From Xylocopa sonorina (taxonomy: Eukaryota > Arthropoda > Insecta > Hymenoptera > Apidae), in assembly GCF_050948175.1 (NCBI RefSeq), contig NW_027490480.1:124001-188000 (forward strand): a DNA stretch of 64,000 nucleotides. Reading direction: 5' to 3'. Under the pieces are notes generated by a model. It ran no database searches and was not told where the DNA came from. It saw only the letters and a program-made list of their open reading frames with translations. Below, piece by piece: positions 12,568 through 24,830 of the stretch; position 1 is the stretch's first letter; each line of letters opens with the position of its first letter. A program made the translations under genes and the position numbers.

Positions 12568-15514
12568 GTTTCATGATAAGATATAATATTGATTGCGAAG
12601 TGTCATGTATACCTCGTATTCACTTCAAAAGAATGTAAATAAGACACTTCCATGCTAGGAAATAGCATTTGCAGATGTCTACGTATTGTAGCAATAGAGT
12701 TCTAATGCTTCTTAGAACGCGATATCGCATCTCACTTCTATGTTTCATGATAAGATATAGTATTCATTGCGAAGTGTCATGTATACCTCGTATTGACTTC
12801 AAAAGAATGTAAATATGACACTTCCATGCTAGGAAATAGCGTTTGCAGATGTCTACGTATCGTAGCAATAGTGTTCTGATGCTTCTTAAAACGAGATGTC
12901 GTATTTCATTTCTATGTTTCGTAATCAGATATAATATTCATTGTGTAGTGTTATGTATACCTCGTATTCACTTCAGTGGAATGTAAGTGCGACATGTCCA
13001 TGCTAGGAAATAGAGTTTGCAAATGTCTACGTATCGTAGCAATAGAGTTCTAATGCTTCTCAAAACGCGATACAGCACCTCATTCCTATGTTTCATGATA
13101 AGATATAATATTCATTGCGAAGTGTTATGTATATCTCGTATTCACTTCAAAAGAATGTAAATGCGACATTCCATGCTATGAAATAGCGTTTGCAGATGTC
13201 TACGTATCGTAGCAATAGAGTTCTAATTCTTTTAAAACGCGATATCGCATCTCACTGCTACGTTTCATGATAAGATATAATATTCATTGCGAAGTGTCAT
13301 GTATACCTCGTATTCACTTCAAATGAATGTAAATACGACACTTCCATGCTAGGAAATAGCGTTTGCAGATGTCTACGTATCGTAGCAATAGAGTTCTAAT
13401 GCTTCCTAAAACGAGATGTCGCATTTCATTTCTATGTTTCGTGATAAGATATAATATTCATTGTGAAGTGTTATGTATACCTCGTATTGACTTCAAAGGA
13501 ACGTAAATAAGACACTTCCATGCTAGGAAATAGCGTTTGCAGATGTCTACGTGTCGTAGCAATAGAGTTCTAATGCTTCTTAGAACGCGATATCGAATCT
13601 CACTTCTATGTTTCATGATAAGATATAATATTCATTGCGATGTGTCATGTATACCTCGTATTCACTTCAAAAGAATGTAAATATGACACCTCCATGCTAG
13701 GAAATAGCGTTTGCAGATGTCTACGTATCGTAGCAATAGAGTTCTAATGCTTCTTAAAACTAGATGCCGCATTCCATTTCTATGTTTCGTGATTAGATAT
13801 AATATACATTGTGGAGTGTTATGTATACCTCGTATTCACTTCACAAGAATGTAAATGCGACACTTCCTTGCTGGGAAATATTGTTTGCAGATGTCTACGT
13901 ATCACAGCAATAGAGTACTAATGCTTCTTAAAACGAGATGTCGTATTTCATTTCTATGTTTCGTATAAGATATAATATTCATTGTGTAATGTTATGTACA
14001 CCTCGTATTCACTTCAGTGGAATGTAAGTGCGAAATTTCCTTGCTAGGAAATAGAGTTTGCAGATGTTTACGTATATTAGCAATAGAGTTCTAATGCTTC
14101 TCAAACCGCGATATAGCACCTCAGTCCTATGTTTCATGATAAGATATAATATTCACTGCGAAGTGTCATGTATATCTCGTATTCACTTCAAAAGAATATA
14201 AATGCCATACTTCCATTCTAGGAAATAGCCTTTGCAGATGTCTACGTATCGCAGCAATAGTGTTCTAATGCTTCCTAAACGCGATATCGCATCTCTCTTC
14301 TATGTTTCATGATAAGATATAATATTCATAGCGAAGTGTCATGTATACCTCGATTTCACTTCACAAGAATGTAAATGCGACACTTCCTTGCTGGCAAATA
14401 TTGTTTGCAGATGTCTACGTATCACAGCAATAGAGTACTAATGCTTCTTAAAACCCAATATCGCAACTCACTTCTATGTTTCATGATAAGATATAATATT
14501 CATTGCGAAGTGTCATGTATACCTCGTATTCACTTCAAAAGAATGTAAATGCGACACTTCCATGCTAGGAAGTTGCGTTTGCAGATGTCTACGTATCGTA
14601 GCAATAGGGTTCTAATGCTTCTTAGAACGCAATATCGCATCTCACTTCTATGTTTCATGATTAGATATAATATTCATTGCGAAGTGTCATGTATACCTCG
14701 TATTCACTTCAAAAGAATGTAAATGCGACACTTCCATGCTAGGAAGTAGCATTTGCAGATGTCTACGCATCGTAGCAATAGGGTTCTAATGCTTCTTAGA
14801 ACGCGATATCGCATCTCTCCTCTATGTTTCATGATAAGATATAATATTCATTGCGAAGTGTCATGTATACCTCGACTTCACTTCACAAGAATGTAAATGC
14901 GACACTTCCTTGCTAGGAAATACTGTTTAAAGATGTCTACGTACCACAGCAATAGAGTACTAATGCTTCTTAAAACGAGATGTCGTATTTCATTTCTATG
15001 TTTCGTAATAAGATATAATATTCATTGTGTAATGTTATGTATACCTTGTATTCACTTCAGTGGAATGTAAGTGCGACATGTCCATGCTAGGAAATAGAGT
15101 TTGCAGATGTCTACGTATATTAGCAATAGAGTTCTAATGCTTCTCAAAACGCGATATCGCATCTCACTTCCATGTTTCATGATAAGATATAATATATATT
15201 GCGAAGTGTCATGTAAACCTCGTATTCACTTCAATAGAATGTATATGCGACACTTCCTTCCTAGGAAATAACATTTGCAGATATCTACGCATCGTAGCAA
15301 TAGAGTTCTAGTGCTTCTTAATCAGCGATATCGCATCTCACTTCTATGTTTCGAGATAAGATATAATATTCATTGTGGAATGCTATGTATACCTCGTATT
15401 CACTTGAAAGGATGTAAATGCGACACTTCCTACCTAGGGAATAACATATGCAGATGTCTACGCATCATAGCAATAGAGCTCTAATGCTTCTTAAAACGCG
15501 ATATCGCATCTCAC
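12568..15514 (+). repeat. 18-monomer duplication (offset 3127 bp), copy 2
   Basis: This is the second copy of 9441-12387 and nearly identical over about 2.95 kb. Beyond 15514 the sequence departs (CACAGCTATGTATCATG against CACTGCTACGTTTCATG). The open frame at 15275-15484 is the copy of the one at 12148-12357 and encodes the same peptide, as expected for duplicated satellite. Confidence 0.88.
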
Positions 15515-15664
15515 AGCTATGTATCATGATAAGATATAATATTCAATATGGAGTGCTATGTATACCTCGTATTCACTTCAAAAGAATGTAAATGCGACCC
15601 TTCCATGCTAGGAAATAGCCTTTGCAGATGCCTACGTATCGTAGCAATAGAATTCTAATGCTAC
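15515..15664 (+). repeat. Class E-like monomer linking two duplications
   Basis: This single monomer has GTATCATGATAAG, TTCAATATGGAGTGC and GCGACCCTTCC. It is ordinary array sequence between the 18-monomer copy and the 870-bp duplication. Confidence 0.6.
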
Positions 15665-16534
15665 TTAAAACGAGATGTCGCATTTCATTTCTATGTTTCG
15701 TGATAAGACATAATATTCATTGCGAAGTGTCATGTATACCTCGTATTCACTTCAAAAGAATGTAAATGCGACACTTCCATACTAGGAAATAGCGTTTGCA
15801 GATGTCTACGTATCGTAGCAATAGTGTTCTAATGCTTCCTAAAACGCGATATCACATCTCACATCTATGTTTCATGATAAGATATAATATTCATTGCGAA
15901 GTGTCATGTATACCTCGTATTCACTTCAAAAGAATGTAAATGCGTCATTTCCATGCTAGGAAATAGCGTTTGCAGATGTCTACGTATCGTAGCAGTAGAT
16001 TTCTACTGCTTCTTAAAACGAGATGTCGCATTCCATTTCTATGTTTCGTGATAAGATATAATATTCATTGTGCAATGTTATGTATACCTCGTATTCACTT
16101 CAAAAGAATGTAAATGCGACACTTCCTTGCTAGGAAATAGCGTTTCCAGATGACCACGTATCGTAAGAATGGAGTTCTAATTATTCTTAAAATGCCATAT
16201 CTCATCTCACTTCTATGTTTGATGATAAGGTATAATATTCATTGCGAAGCGTCATGTATACCTCGTATTCACTTCAAATGAATGTAAATGCGACACTTCC
16301 ATGCTAGGAAATAGCGTTTGCAGATGTCTACGTATCGTAGCAATAGAGTTCTAATGCTTCCTAAAACGCGATATCGCATCTCACTGCTATGTTTCATGAT
16401 AAGATATAATATTCATTGCCAAGTGTCATGTATACCTCGTATTCTCTTCAAAAGAATGTAAAAGCGACACTTCCTTGCTAGGAAATAGCGTTTCCAGATG
16501 ACCACGTATCGTAGCAATAGAGTTCTAATGCTTC
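15665..16534 (+). repeat. 5-monomer tandem duplication (870 bp), copy 1
   Basis: An offset of exactly 870 bp, five monomers, links this block to the next. Shared private marks are AAGACATAATATTC, CCATACTAGG, GCGTCATTTCC, GTAGATTTCTACTGC and a TTTCCAGATGACCACG monomer with GTAAGAATGG. I saw no difference in the matched stretch, so this looks like one of the youngest events in the window. Confidence 0.9.
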
Positions 16535-17383
16535 TTAAAACGAGATGTCGCATTTCATTTCTATGTTTCGTGATAAGACATAATATTCATTGCGAAGTGT
16601 CATGTATACCTCGTATTCACTTCAAAAGAATGTAAATGCGACACTTCCATACTAGGAAATAGCGTTTGCAGATGTCTACGTATCGTAGCAATAGTGTTCT
16701 AATGCTTCCTAAAACGCGATATCACATCTCACATCTATGTTTCATGATAAGATATAATATTCATTGCGAAGTGTCATGTATACCTCGTATTCACTTCAAA
16801 AGAATGTAAATGCGTCATTTCCATGCTAGGAAATAGCGTTTGCAGATGTCTACGTATCGTAGCAGTAGATTTCTACTGCTTCTTAAAACGAGATGTCGCA
16901 TTCCATTTCTATGTTTCGTGATAAGATATAATATTCATTGTGCAATGTTATGTATACCTCGTATTCACTTCAAAAGAATGTAAATGCGACACTTCCTTGC
17001 TAGGAAATAGCGTTTCCAGATGACCACGTATCGTAAGAATGGAGTTCTAATTATTCTTAAAATGCCATATCTCATCTCACTTCTATGTTTGATGATAAGG
17101 TATAATATTCATTGCGAAGCGTCATGTATACCTCGTATTCACTTCAAATGAATGTAAATGCGACACTTCCATGCTAGGAAATAGCGTTTGCAGATGTCTA
17201 CGTATCGTAGCAATAGAGTTCTAATGCTTCCTAAAACGCGATATCGCATCTCACTGCTATGTTTCATGATAAGATATAATATTCATTGCCAAGTGTCATG
17301 TATACCTCGTATTCTCTTCAAAAGAATGTAAAAGCGACACTTCCTTGCTAGGAAATAGCGTTTCCAGATGACCACGTATCGTA
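16535..17383 (+). repeat. 5-monomer tandem duplication (870 bp), copy 2
   Basis: This copy is identical by eye to the preceding block at +870 bp up to about 17383. After that, GTAAGAATGG follows where copy 1 has GTAGCAATAG. Confidence 0.9.
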
Positions 17384-19060
17384 AGAATGGAGTTCTAATG
17401 CTCCTTAAAACGAGATGTCGCATTTCATTTCTATGTTTGTGATAAGATATAATATTCATTGTGGAGTGTTATGTATACCTCGTATTCACTTCAAAAGATT
17501 GTAAATGCGACACTTCCTTGCTAGGAAATATTGTTTGCAGATGTCTACGTATCGTAAAAATAGAGTTCTATTGCTTCTTAAAACGCGATATCGCATATTT
17601 CCTTTATGTTTCTTGATAAGATATAATATTCACTGCGAAGTGTCATGTATACCTGGTATTCACTTGAAAAGAATGTAAATGCGACACTTGCATGCTAGGA
17701 AATAGCGTTTGCAGATGTCTACGTATCGTAGCAATAGAGTTCTAATGCTTCTTAAAACGAGAAGTCGTATTTCATTTCGTTGTTTCGTAATAAGGTATAA
17801 TATTCATTGTGGAATGTTATGTATATCTCGTATTCACTTCAGAAGAGTGTAAAAGCGGCACTTCCTTGCTAGGAAGTAGCGCTTGCAGATGTCTACGTAT
17901 CGAAGCAATAGTGTTCTAATGTTTCTCAAAACGCGATATCGCAACCCATTCTTGTGTTTCATGATAAGATATAATACTAAGTCCGATGTGTCATGTATAT
18001 CTCGTATTCACTACAAAAGAATGCAAATGCCAAACTTCCATGCTAGGAAATAGCGTTTGCAGATGTCTACGTATCGTAGCAATGGAGTTCTAATGCTTCT
18101 CAAACCGCGATATCGCAACTCATTCCTATGTTTCATGATAAGATATAATATTCATTGCGAAGTGTCTTGTACATCTCGTTTTCACTTCAAAAGAATGTAA
18201 ATGCGACACTTCCATGCTAGGAAGTAGCGTTTGCAGATGTCTACGTATCGTAGCAATAGAGTTCTAATGCTTCTTAAAACTAGATGCCGCATTCCATTTC
18301 TATGTTTCGTGATAAGATATAATATTCATTGTGGAGTGTTATGTATACCTCGTATTCACTTCACAAGAATGTAAATGCGACTATTCCTTGCTAGGAAATA
18401 GCATTTGCAGATGTCTACGTATCGTAGCAATAGAGTTCTAATGCTTCTCAAAACGCGATATCTCATCTCATTTCTATGCTTCATGATAAGATATAATATT
18501 CATTGCGAAATGTCATGTATACCTCGTATTCACTCCAATCGAATGTAAATGCGACACTTCCTTGCTAGGCAATAGCGTATTCAGATGTCTACGTTTCGAA
18601 GCAATAGAGTTCTAATGCTACTTAAATCGCGATATCGCAACTCCTTTCTACGTTTCGTGATAAGATATAATATTCATCGGGAAGTGTCAGGTATACCTCG
18701 TATTCACTTCAAAAGAATGTAAATGCGACACTTCCATGCTAGGATATAGCGTCTGCGGATGTATGCGCGTCGAGGCAATAGAGTTCTAATGCTTCTTAAA
18801 ACGCGATATCGCATCTCACTTCTATGTTTCATAAGATATAATATTCATTGCGAAGTGTCATGTATTCCTCGTATTCACTTCAAAAGAATGTAAATGCTTG
18901 CTAGGAAATAGCGTTTGCAGATGTCTACGTATCGTAGCAATAGAGTTCTAATGCTTCTCAAAACGCGATATCGCATCTCATTTCTATGTTTAATGATAAG
19001 ATACAATATTCATTGCGAAGTGTCATGTATACCTCGGTTTCACTTCACATGAATGTAAAT
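17384..19060 (+). repeat. Divergent monomer island 1
   Basis: Monomers here carry many private changes and I found no near-identical partner in the window. Examples are CATATTTCCTTTATG (near 17590), AATACTAAGTCCGATG (near 17972), TCATCGGGAAGTGTCAGG (near 18674), a 3-bp loss in TTTCATAAGATA (near 18830) and a loss of about 10 bp in TAAATGCTTGCTAGG (near 18895). It looks like older, less homogenised satellite between recently amplified blocks. Confidence 0.75.
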
Positions 19061-20999
19061 GCGACACTTCCTTGCTAGGAAATATTGTTTGCAGATGTCT
19101 ACGTATCACAGCAATAGAGCACAAATGCTTCTTAAAACGAGATGTCGTATTTCATTTCTACGTTTCGTAATAAGATATAATATTCATTGTGTAATGATAT
19201 GTATACCTCGTATTCACTTCAGTGAAATGTAAGTGCGAAATTTCCTTGCTAGGAAATAGAGTTTGCAGATGTCTACGTATATTAGCAATAGAGTTCTAAT
19301 GCTTCTCAAAACGCGATATAGCACCTCATTCCTATTTTTCATGATAAGATATAATATTCATTGCGAAGTGTCGTGTATATCTCGTATTCACATCAAAAGA
19401 ATGTAAATGCGACACTTCCATGCTAGGAAATAGCGTTTGCAGATGTCTACGTATCGCAGCAATAGAGTTCCAATGCTTCCTAAAACGCGATATCGCATCT
19501 CTCTTCTATGTTTCATGACAAGGTATAATATTCATTGCGAAGTGTCATGTATACCTCGTATTCACTTCAAAAGAATGTAAATGCGACACTTCCATGCTTG
19601 GAAATAGCCTTTGCAGATGTCTACGTGTCGTAGCAATAGAGTTCTAATGCTTCTTAGAACGCGATATTGCATCACACTTTTATGTTTCATGATAAGATAT
19701 AATATTCATTGCGAAGTGTCATGTATACCTCGTATTCACTTCAAAAGAATGTAAATGCGACACTTCCATGCTAGGAAATAGCGTTTGCAGATGTCTACGT
19801 ATCGTAGCAATAGAGTTCTAATGCTTCTCAAAACGCGATATAGCACCTCAGTCCTATGTTTCATGATAAGATATAATATTCATTCCGAAGTGTCATGTAT
19901 ATCTCGTATTCACACCAAAAGAATGTAAATGCGACACTTCCATGCTAGGAAATAGCGTTTGCAGATGTCTACGTATCGTAGCAATAGAGTTCTAATGCTT
20001 CTTAGTACGCGATATCGCATATCACTACTATGATTCATGATAAGATATAATATTCATTGCGAAGTGTCATGTATACCTCGTACTCACTTCAAAAGAACGT
20101 AAATAAGACACTTCCATGCTAGGAAATAGCGTTTGCAGATGTCTACGTATCGTAGCAATAGAGTTCTAATGCTTTTTAGAACGCGATATGGCATCTCACT
20201 TCTGTGTTTCATGATAAGATATAATATTCATTGCGAAGTGTCATGTATACCTCGTATTCACTTCAAAAGAATGTAAATATGACACTTCCATGCTAGGAAA
20301 TAGCGTTTGCAGATATCTACGTATCGCAGCAATAGAGTTCTAATGCTTACTACAACTCGATATCGCATCTCTCTTCTATGTTTCATGATAAGGTATAATA
20401 TTCATTGCGAAGTGTCATGTATACCTCGTACTCACTCCAAAAGAATGTAAATGCGACCCTTCCATGCTAGGAAATAGCGTTTGCTGATGTCTAAGTATCG
20501 TAGCAATAGAGTTCTAATGCTTCTTAGAGCGCGATATCGCATCTGACTACTATGTTCCATGATAAGATATAATATTCATTGCGAAGTGTCATCTATACCT
20601 CGTAATCACTTCAAAAGGATGTAAATGCGACACTTCCATGCTAGGAAATACCGTTTGCAGATGTCTACGTATCGTAGCAATAGAGTTCTAATGCTTCTTA
20701 AAACGAGATGCCTCATTTCATTTCTATGTTCCGTGATAAGATATAATATTCATTGTGGAGTGCCATGTATACCTCGTATTCACTTCAAATGAATGTAAAT
20801 GCGACACTTCCATGCTAGGAAATAGTGTTTGCAGATGTCTACGTATCGTAGCAATAGGGTTCTAATGCTTCGTAGAACGCGATATCGCATCTCACTTATA
20901 TGTTTCTCGATAAGATATAATATTCATTGCGAAGTGTCATGTATACCTCGTATTCACTTCAAAAGAATGTAAATAAGACACTTCCATGCTAGGAAATAG
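19061..20999 (+). repeat. Mosaic segment with a B-C-D cassette
   Basis: A class B monomer near 19170 is followed by C and D. The stretch at 19715-20110, marked by CATTCCGAAG, TTCACACCAAAAG and CTTAGTACGCG, recurs near 26515-26910 and 54170-54550. From about 20050 to 20650 the monomers match 21440-22050, including TTTGCTGATGTCTAAG and TTAGAGCGCG. Confidence 0.75.
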
Positions 21000-21017
21000 C
21001 GTTTGCAGATGTCTACG

Positions 21018-21191
21018 TATCGTAGCAATAGAGTTCTAATGCTTCTTAGAACGCGATATCGCATCTCACTTCTATGTTTCATGATAAGATATAATATTCA
21101 TTGCGAAGTGTCATGTATACCTCGTATTCACTTCAAAATAATGTAAATATGATACTTCCATGCTAGGTAATAGCGTTTGCAGATGTCTACG
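21018..21191 (+). repeat. Representative class A monomer (174 bp)
   Basis: Class A is the commonest form. It starts TATCGTAGCAATAGAG, carries the 10-bp palindrome GCGATATCGC at monomer positions 36-45, then CATCTCACTTCTATG, and has GCGAAGTGTCATG after the central AT block. With the end of the previous monomer, its start forms the dyad CTACG-TAT-CGTAG. Copies often differ by AAAACGCG or AGAACGCG before the palindrome. This copy has private changes near its 3' end (AAATATGATACTTCC). The class name is mine. Confidence 0.85.
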
Positions 21192-21600
21192 TATCGTAGC
21201 AATAGAGTCCTAATGCGTCTTAAAACGAGATGCCGCATTTCATTTCTATGTTTCGTGATAAGATATAATATTCATTGTGGAGTGATATGTATACCTCGTA
21301 TTCACTTCAGTGGAATGTAAGTGGAATGTAAGTGTAATGCTAGGAAATAGCGTTTGCAGATGTCTACGTATCGCAGCAATAGAGTTCTAATGCTTACTAA
21401 AACGCGATATCGCATCTCACTCCTATGTTTCATGATAAGATATAATATTCATTGCGAAGTGTCATGTATACCTCGTACTCACTTCAAAAGAACGTAAATA
21501 AGACACTTCCATGCTAGGAAATAGCGTTTGCAGATGTCTACGTATCGTAGCAATAGAGTTCTAATGCTTTTTAGAACGCGATATGGCATCTCACTTCTGT

Positions 21601-22644
21601 GTTTCATGATAAGATATTATATTCATTGCGAAGTGTCATGTATACCTCGTATTCACTTCAAAAGAATGTAAATATGACACTTCCATGCTAGGAAATAGCG
21701 TTTGCAGATATCTACGTATCGCAGCAATAGAGTTCTAATGCTTACTACAACTCGATATCGCATCTCTCTTCTATGTTTCATGATAAGGTATAATATTCAT
21801 TGCGAAGTGTCATGTATACCTCGTACTCACTCCAAAAGAATGTAAATGCGACCCTTCCATGCTAGGAAATAGCGTTTGCTGATGTCTAAGTATCGTAGCA
21901 ATAGAGTTCTAATGCTTCTTAGAGCGCGATATCGCATCTGACTACTATGTTCCATGATAAGATATAATATTCATTGCGAAGTGTCATCTATACCTCGTAA
22001 TCACTTCAAAAGGATGTAAATGCGACACTTCCATGCTAGGAAATAGTGTTTGCAGATGTCTACGTATCACAGCAATAGAGTACTAATGCTTCTTAAAACG
22101 AGATGTCGTATTTCACTTCTATGTTTCGTAATAAGATATAATATTCATTGTGTAATGTTATGTATACCTCGTATTCACTTCAGTGGAATGTAAGTGCGAA
22201 ATTTCCTTGCTAGGAAATAGAGTTTGCAGATGTCTACGTATCGTAGCAATAGAGTTCTAATGCTTCTCAAAACGCGATATAGCACCTCAGTCCTATGTTT
22301 CATGATAAGATATAATATTCATTGCGAAGTGTCATGTATACCTCGTATTCACTTCAAAAGAATGTAAATACGACACTTCCATGCTAGGATCTACCGTTTG
22401 CAGATGTCTACGTATCGTAGCAATAGAGTTCTAATGCTTCTTAAAACGAGATGCCTCATTTCATTTCTATGTTCCGTGATAAGATATAATATTCATTGTG
22501 GAGTGCCATGTATACCTCGTATTCACTTCAAATGAATGTAAATGCGACACTTCCATGCTAGGAAGTAGCGGTTGCAGATGTCTACGTATCGTAGCAATAG
22601 GGTTCTAATGCTTCTTAAGACGCGATATCGCATCTCACTTCTAA
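21601..22644 (+). repeat. 6-monomer HOR (1044 bp), copy 1
   Basis: The marker TGCTGATGTCTAAG occurs at 21877, 22921 and 23965, exactly 1044 bp apart each time. This copy differs from the next near its start (AAGATATTAT against AAGATATAAT) and shares GGATCTACCG (22387 and 23431). The unit contains class D-like, A, B and C-like monomers. Confidence 0.9.
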
Positions 22645-23688
22645 GTTTCATGATAAGATATAATATTCATTGCGAAGTGTCATGTATACCTCGTATTCAC
22701 TTCAAAAGAATGTAAATATGACACTTCCATGCTAGGAAATAGCGTTTGCAGATATCTACGTATCGCAGCAATAGAGTTCTAATGCTTACTACAACTCGAT
22801 ATCGCATCTCTCTTCTATGTTTCATGATAAGGTATAATATTCATTGCGAAGTGTCATGTATACCTCGTACTCACTCCAAAAGAATGTAAATGCGACCCTT
22901 CCATGCTAGGAAATAGCGTTTGCTGATGTCTAAGTATCGTAGCAATAGAGTTCTAATGCTTCTTAGAGCGCGATATCGCATCTGACTACTATGTTCCATG
23001 ATAAGATATAATATTCATTGCGAAGTGTCATCTATACCTCGTAATCACTTCAAAAGGATGTAAATGCGACACTTCCATGCTAGGAAATAGTGTTTGCAGA
23101 TGTCTACGTATCACAGCAATAGAGTACTAATGCTTCTTAAAACGAGATGTCGTATTTCACTTCTATGTTTCGTAATAAGATATAATATTCATTGTGTAAT
23201 GTTATGTATACCTCGTATTCACTTCAGTGGAATGTAAGTGCGAAATTTCCTTGCTAGGAAATAGAGTTTGCAGATGTCTACGTATCGTAGCAATAGAGTT
23301 CTAATGCTTCTCAAAACGCGATATAGCACCTCAGTCCTATGTTTCATGATAAGATATAATATTCATTGCGAAGTGTCATGTATACCTCGTATTCACTTCA
23401 AAAGAATGTAAATACGACACTTCCATGCTAGGATCTACCGTTTGCAGATGTCTACGTATCGTAGCAATAGAGTTCTAATGCTTCTTAAAACGAGATGCCT
23501 CATTTCATTTCTATGTTCCGTGATAAGATATAATATTCATTGTGGAGTGCCATGTATACCTCGTATTCACTTCAAATGAATGTAAATGCGACACTTCCAT
23601 GCTAGGAAGTAGCGGTTGCAGATGTCTACGTATCGTAGCAATAGGGTTCTAATGCTTCTTAAGACGCGATATCGCATCTCACTTCTAA
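22645..23688 (+). repeat. 6-monomer HOR (1044 bp), copy 2
   Basis: This is the middle copy of the 1044-bp triplet and nearly identical to copy 1. It shares CTTCTAAGTTTC at its start with copy 3. Confidence 0.9.
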
Positions 23689-24650
23689 GTTTCATGATAA
23701 GATATAATATTCATTGCGAAGTGTCATGTATACCTCGTATTCACTTCAAAAGAATGTAAATATGACACTTCCATGCTAGGAAATAGCGTTTGCAGATATC
23801 TACGTATCGCAGCAATAGAGTTCTAATGCTTACTACAACTCGATATCGCATCTCTCTTCTATGTTTCATGATAAGGTATAATATTCATTGCGAAGTGTCA
23901 TGTATACCTCGTACTCACTCCAAAAGAATGTAAATGCGACCCTTCCATGCTAGGAAATAGCGTTTGCTGATGTCTAAGTATCGTAGCAATAGAGTTCTAA
24001 TGCTTCTTAGAGCGCGATATCGCATCTGACTACTATGTTCCATGATAAGATATAATATTCATTGCGAAGTGTCATCTATACCTCGTAATCACTTCAAAAG
24101 GATGTAAATGCGACACTTCCATGCTAGGAAATAGTGTTTGCAGATGTCTACGTATCACAGCAATAGAGTACTAATGCTTCTTAAAACGAGATGTCGTATT
24201 TCACTTCTATGTTTCGTATTAAGATATAATATTCATTGTGTAATGTTATGTATACCTCGTATTCACTTCAGTGGAATGTAAGTGCGAAATTTCCTTGCTA
24301 GGAAATAGAGTTTGCAGATGTCTACGTATCGTAGCAATAGAGTTCTAATGCTTCTCAAAACGCGATATAGCACCTCAGTCCTATGTTTCATGATAAGATA
24401 TAATATTCATTGCGAAGTGTCATGTATACCTCGTACTCACTTCAAAAGAATGTAAATACGACACTTCCATGCTAGGAAATACCGTTTGCAGATGTCTACG
24501 TATCGTAGCAATAGAGTCCTAATGCTTCTTAAAACGAGATGCCTCATTTCATTTCTATGTTCCGTGATAAGATATAATATTCATTGTGGAGTGCCATGTA
24601 TACCTCGTATTCACTTCAAATGAATGTAAATGCGACACTTCCATGCTAGG
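23689..24650 (+). repeat. 6-monomer HOR (1044 bp), copy 3 (partial)
   Basis: The third copy matches until about 24650, where GGAAATAGAG replaces GGAAGTAGCG. It has a few private changes, such as CGTATTAAGATA near 24215, CTCGTACTCAC near 24433 and GGAAATACCG where copies 1 and 2 have GGATCTACCG. Confidence 0.85.
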
Positions 24651-24830
24651 AAATAGAGTTTGCAGATGTCTACGTATCGCAGCAATAGAGTTCTAATGCT
24701 TACTAAAACGCGATATCGCATCTCTCTTCTATGTTTCATGATAGGGTATAATATTCATTGCGAAGTGTCATCTATACCTCGTATTCACTCCAGAAGAATG
24801 TAAATGCGACACTTCCATGCTAGGAAATAG

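Larger units (their letters stand above)
21000..24830 (+). repeat. 22-monomer HOR (about 3.83 kb), copy 1
   Basis: The first 1.7 kb of this unit (21000-22717) matches 24831-26547 at an offset of 3830-3831 bp. Both copies share a peculiar monomer with GTGGAATGTAAG followed by TGGAATGTAAG and TGTAATGC (21310 and 25141). Inside the unit lie three tandem copies of a 1044-bp repeat, listed separately. Confidence 0.82.

Noticed and set aside
12148..15484. Identical 69-codon open frames at 12148-12357 and 15275-15484
   Set aside because: Their identity comes from the 3127-bp duplication of the whole block, not from conservation of a protein.
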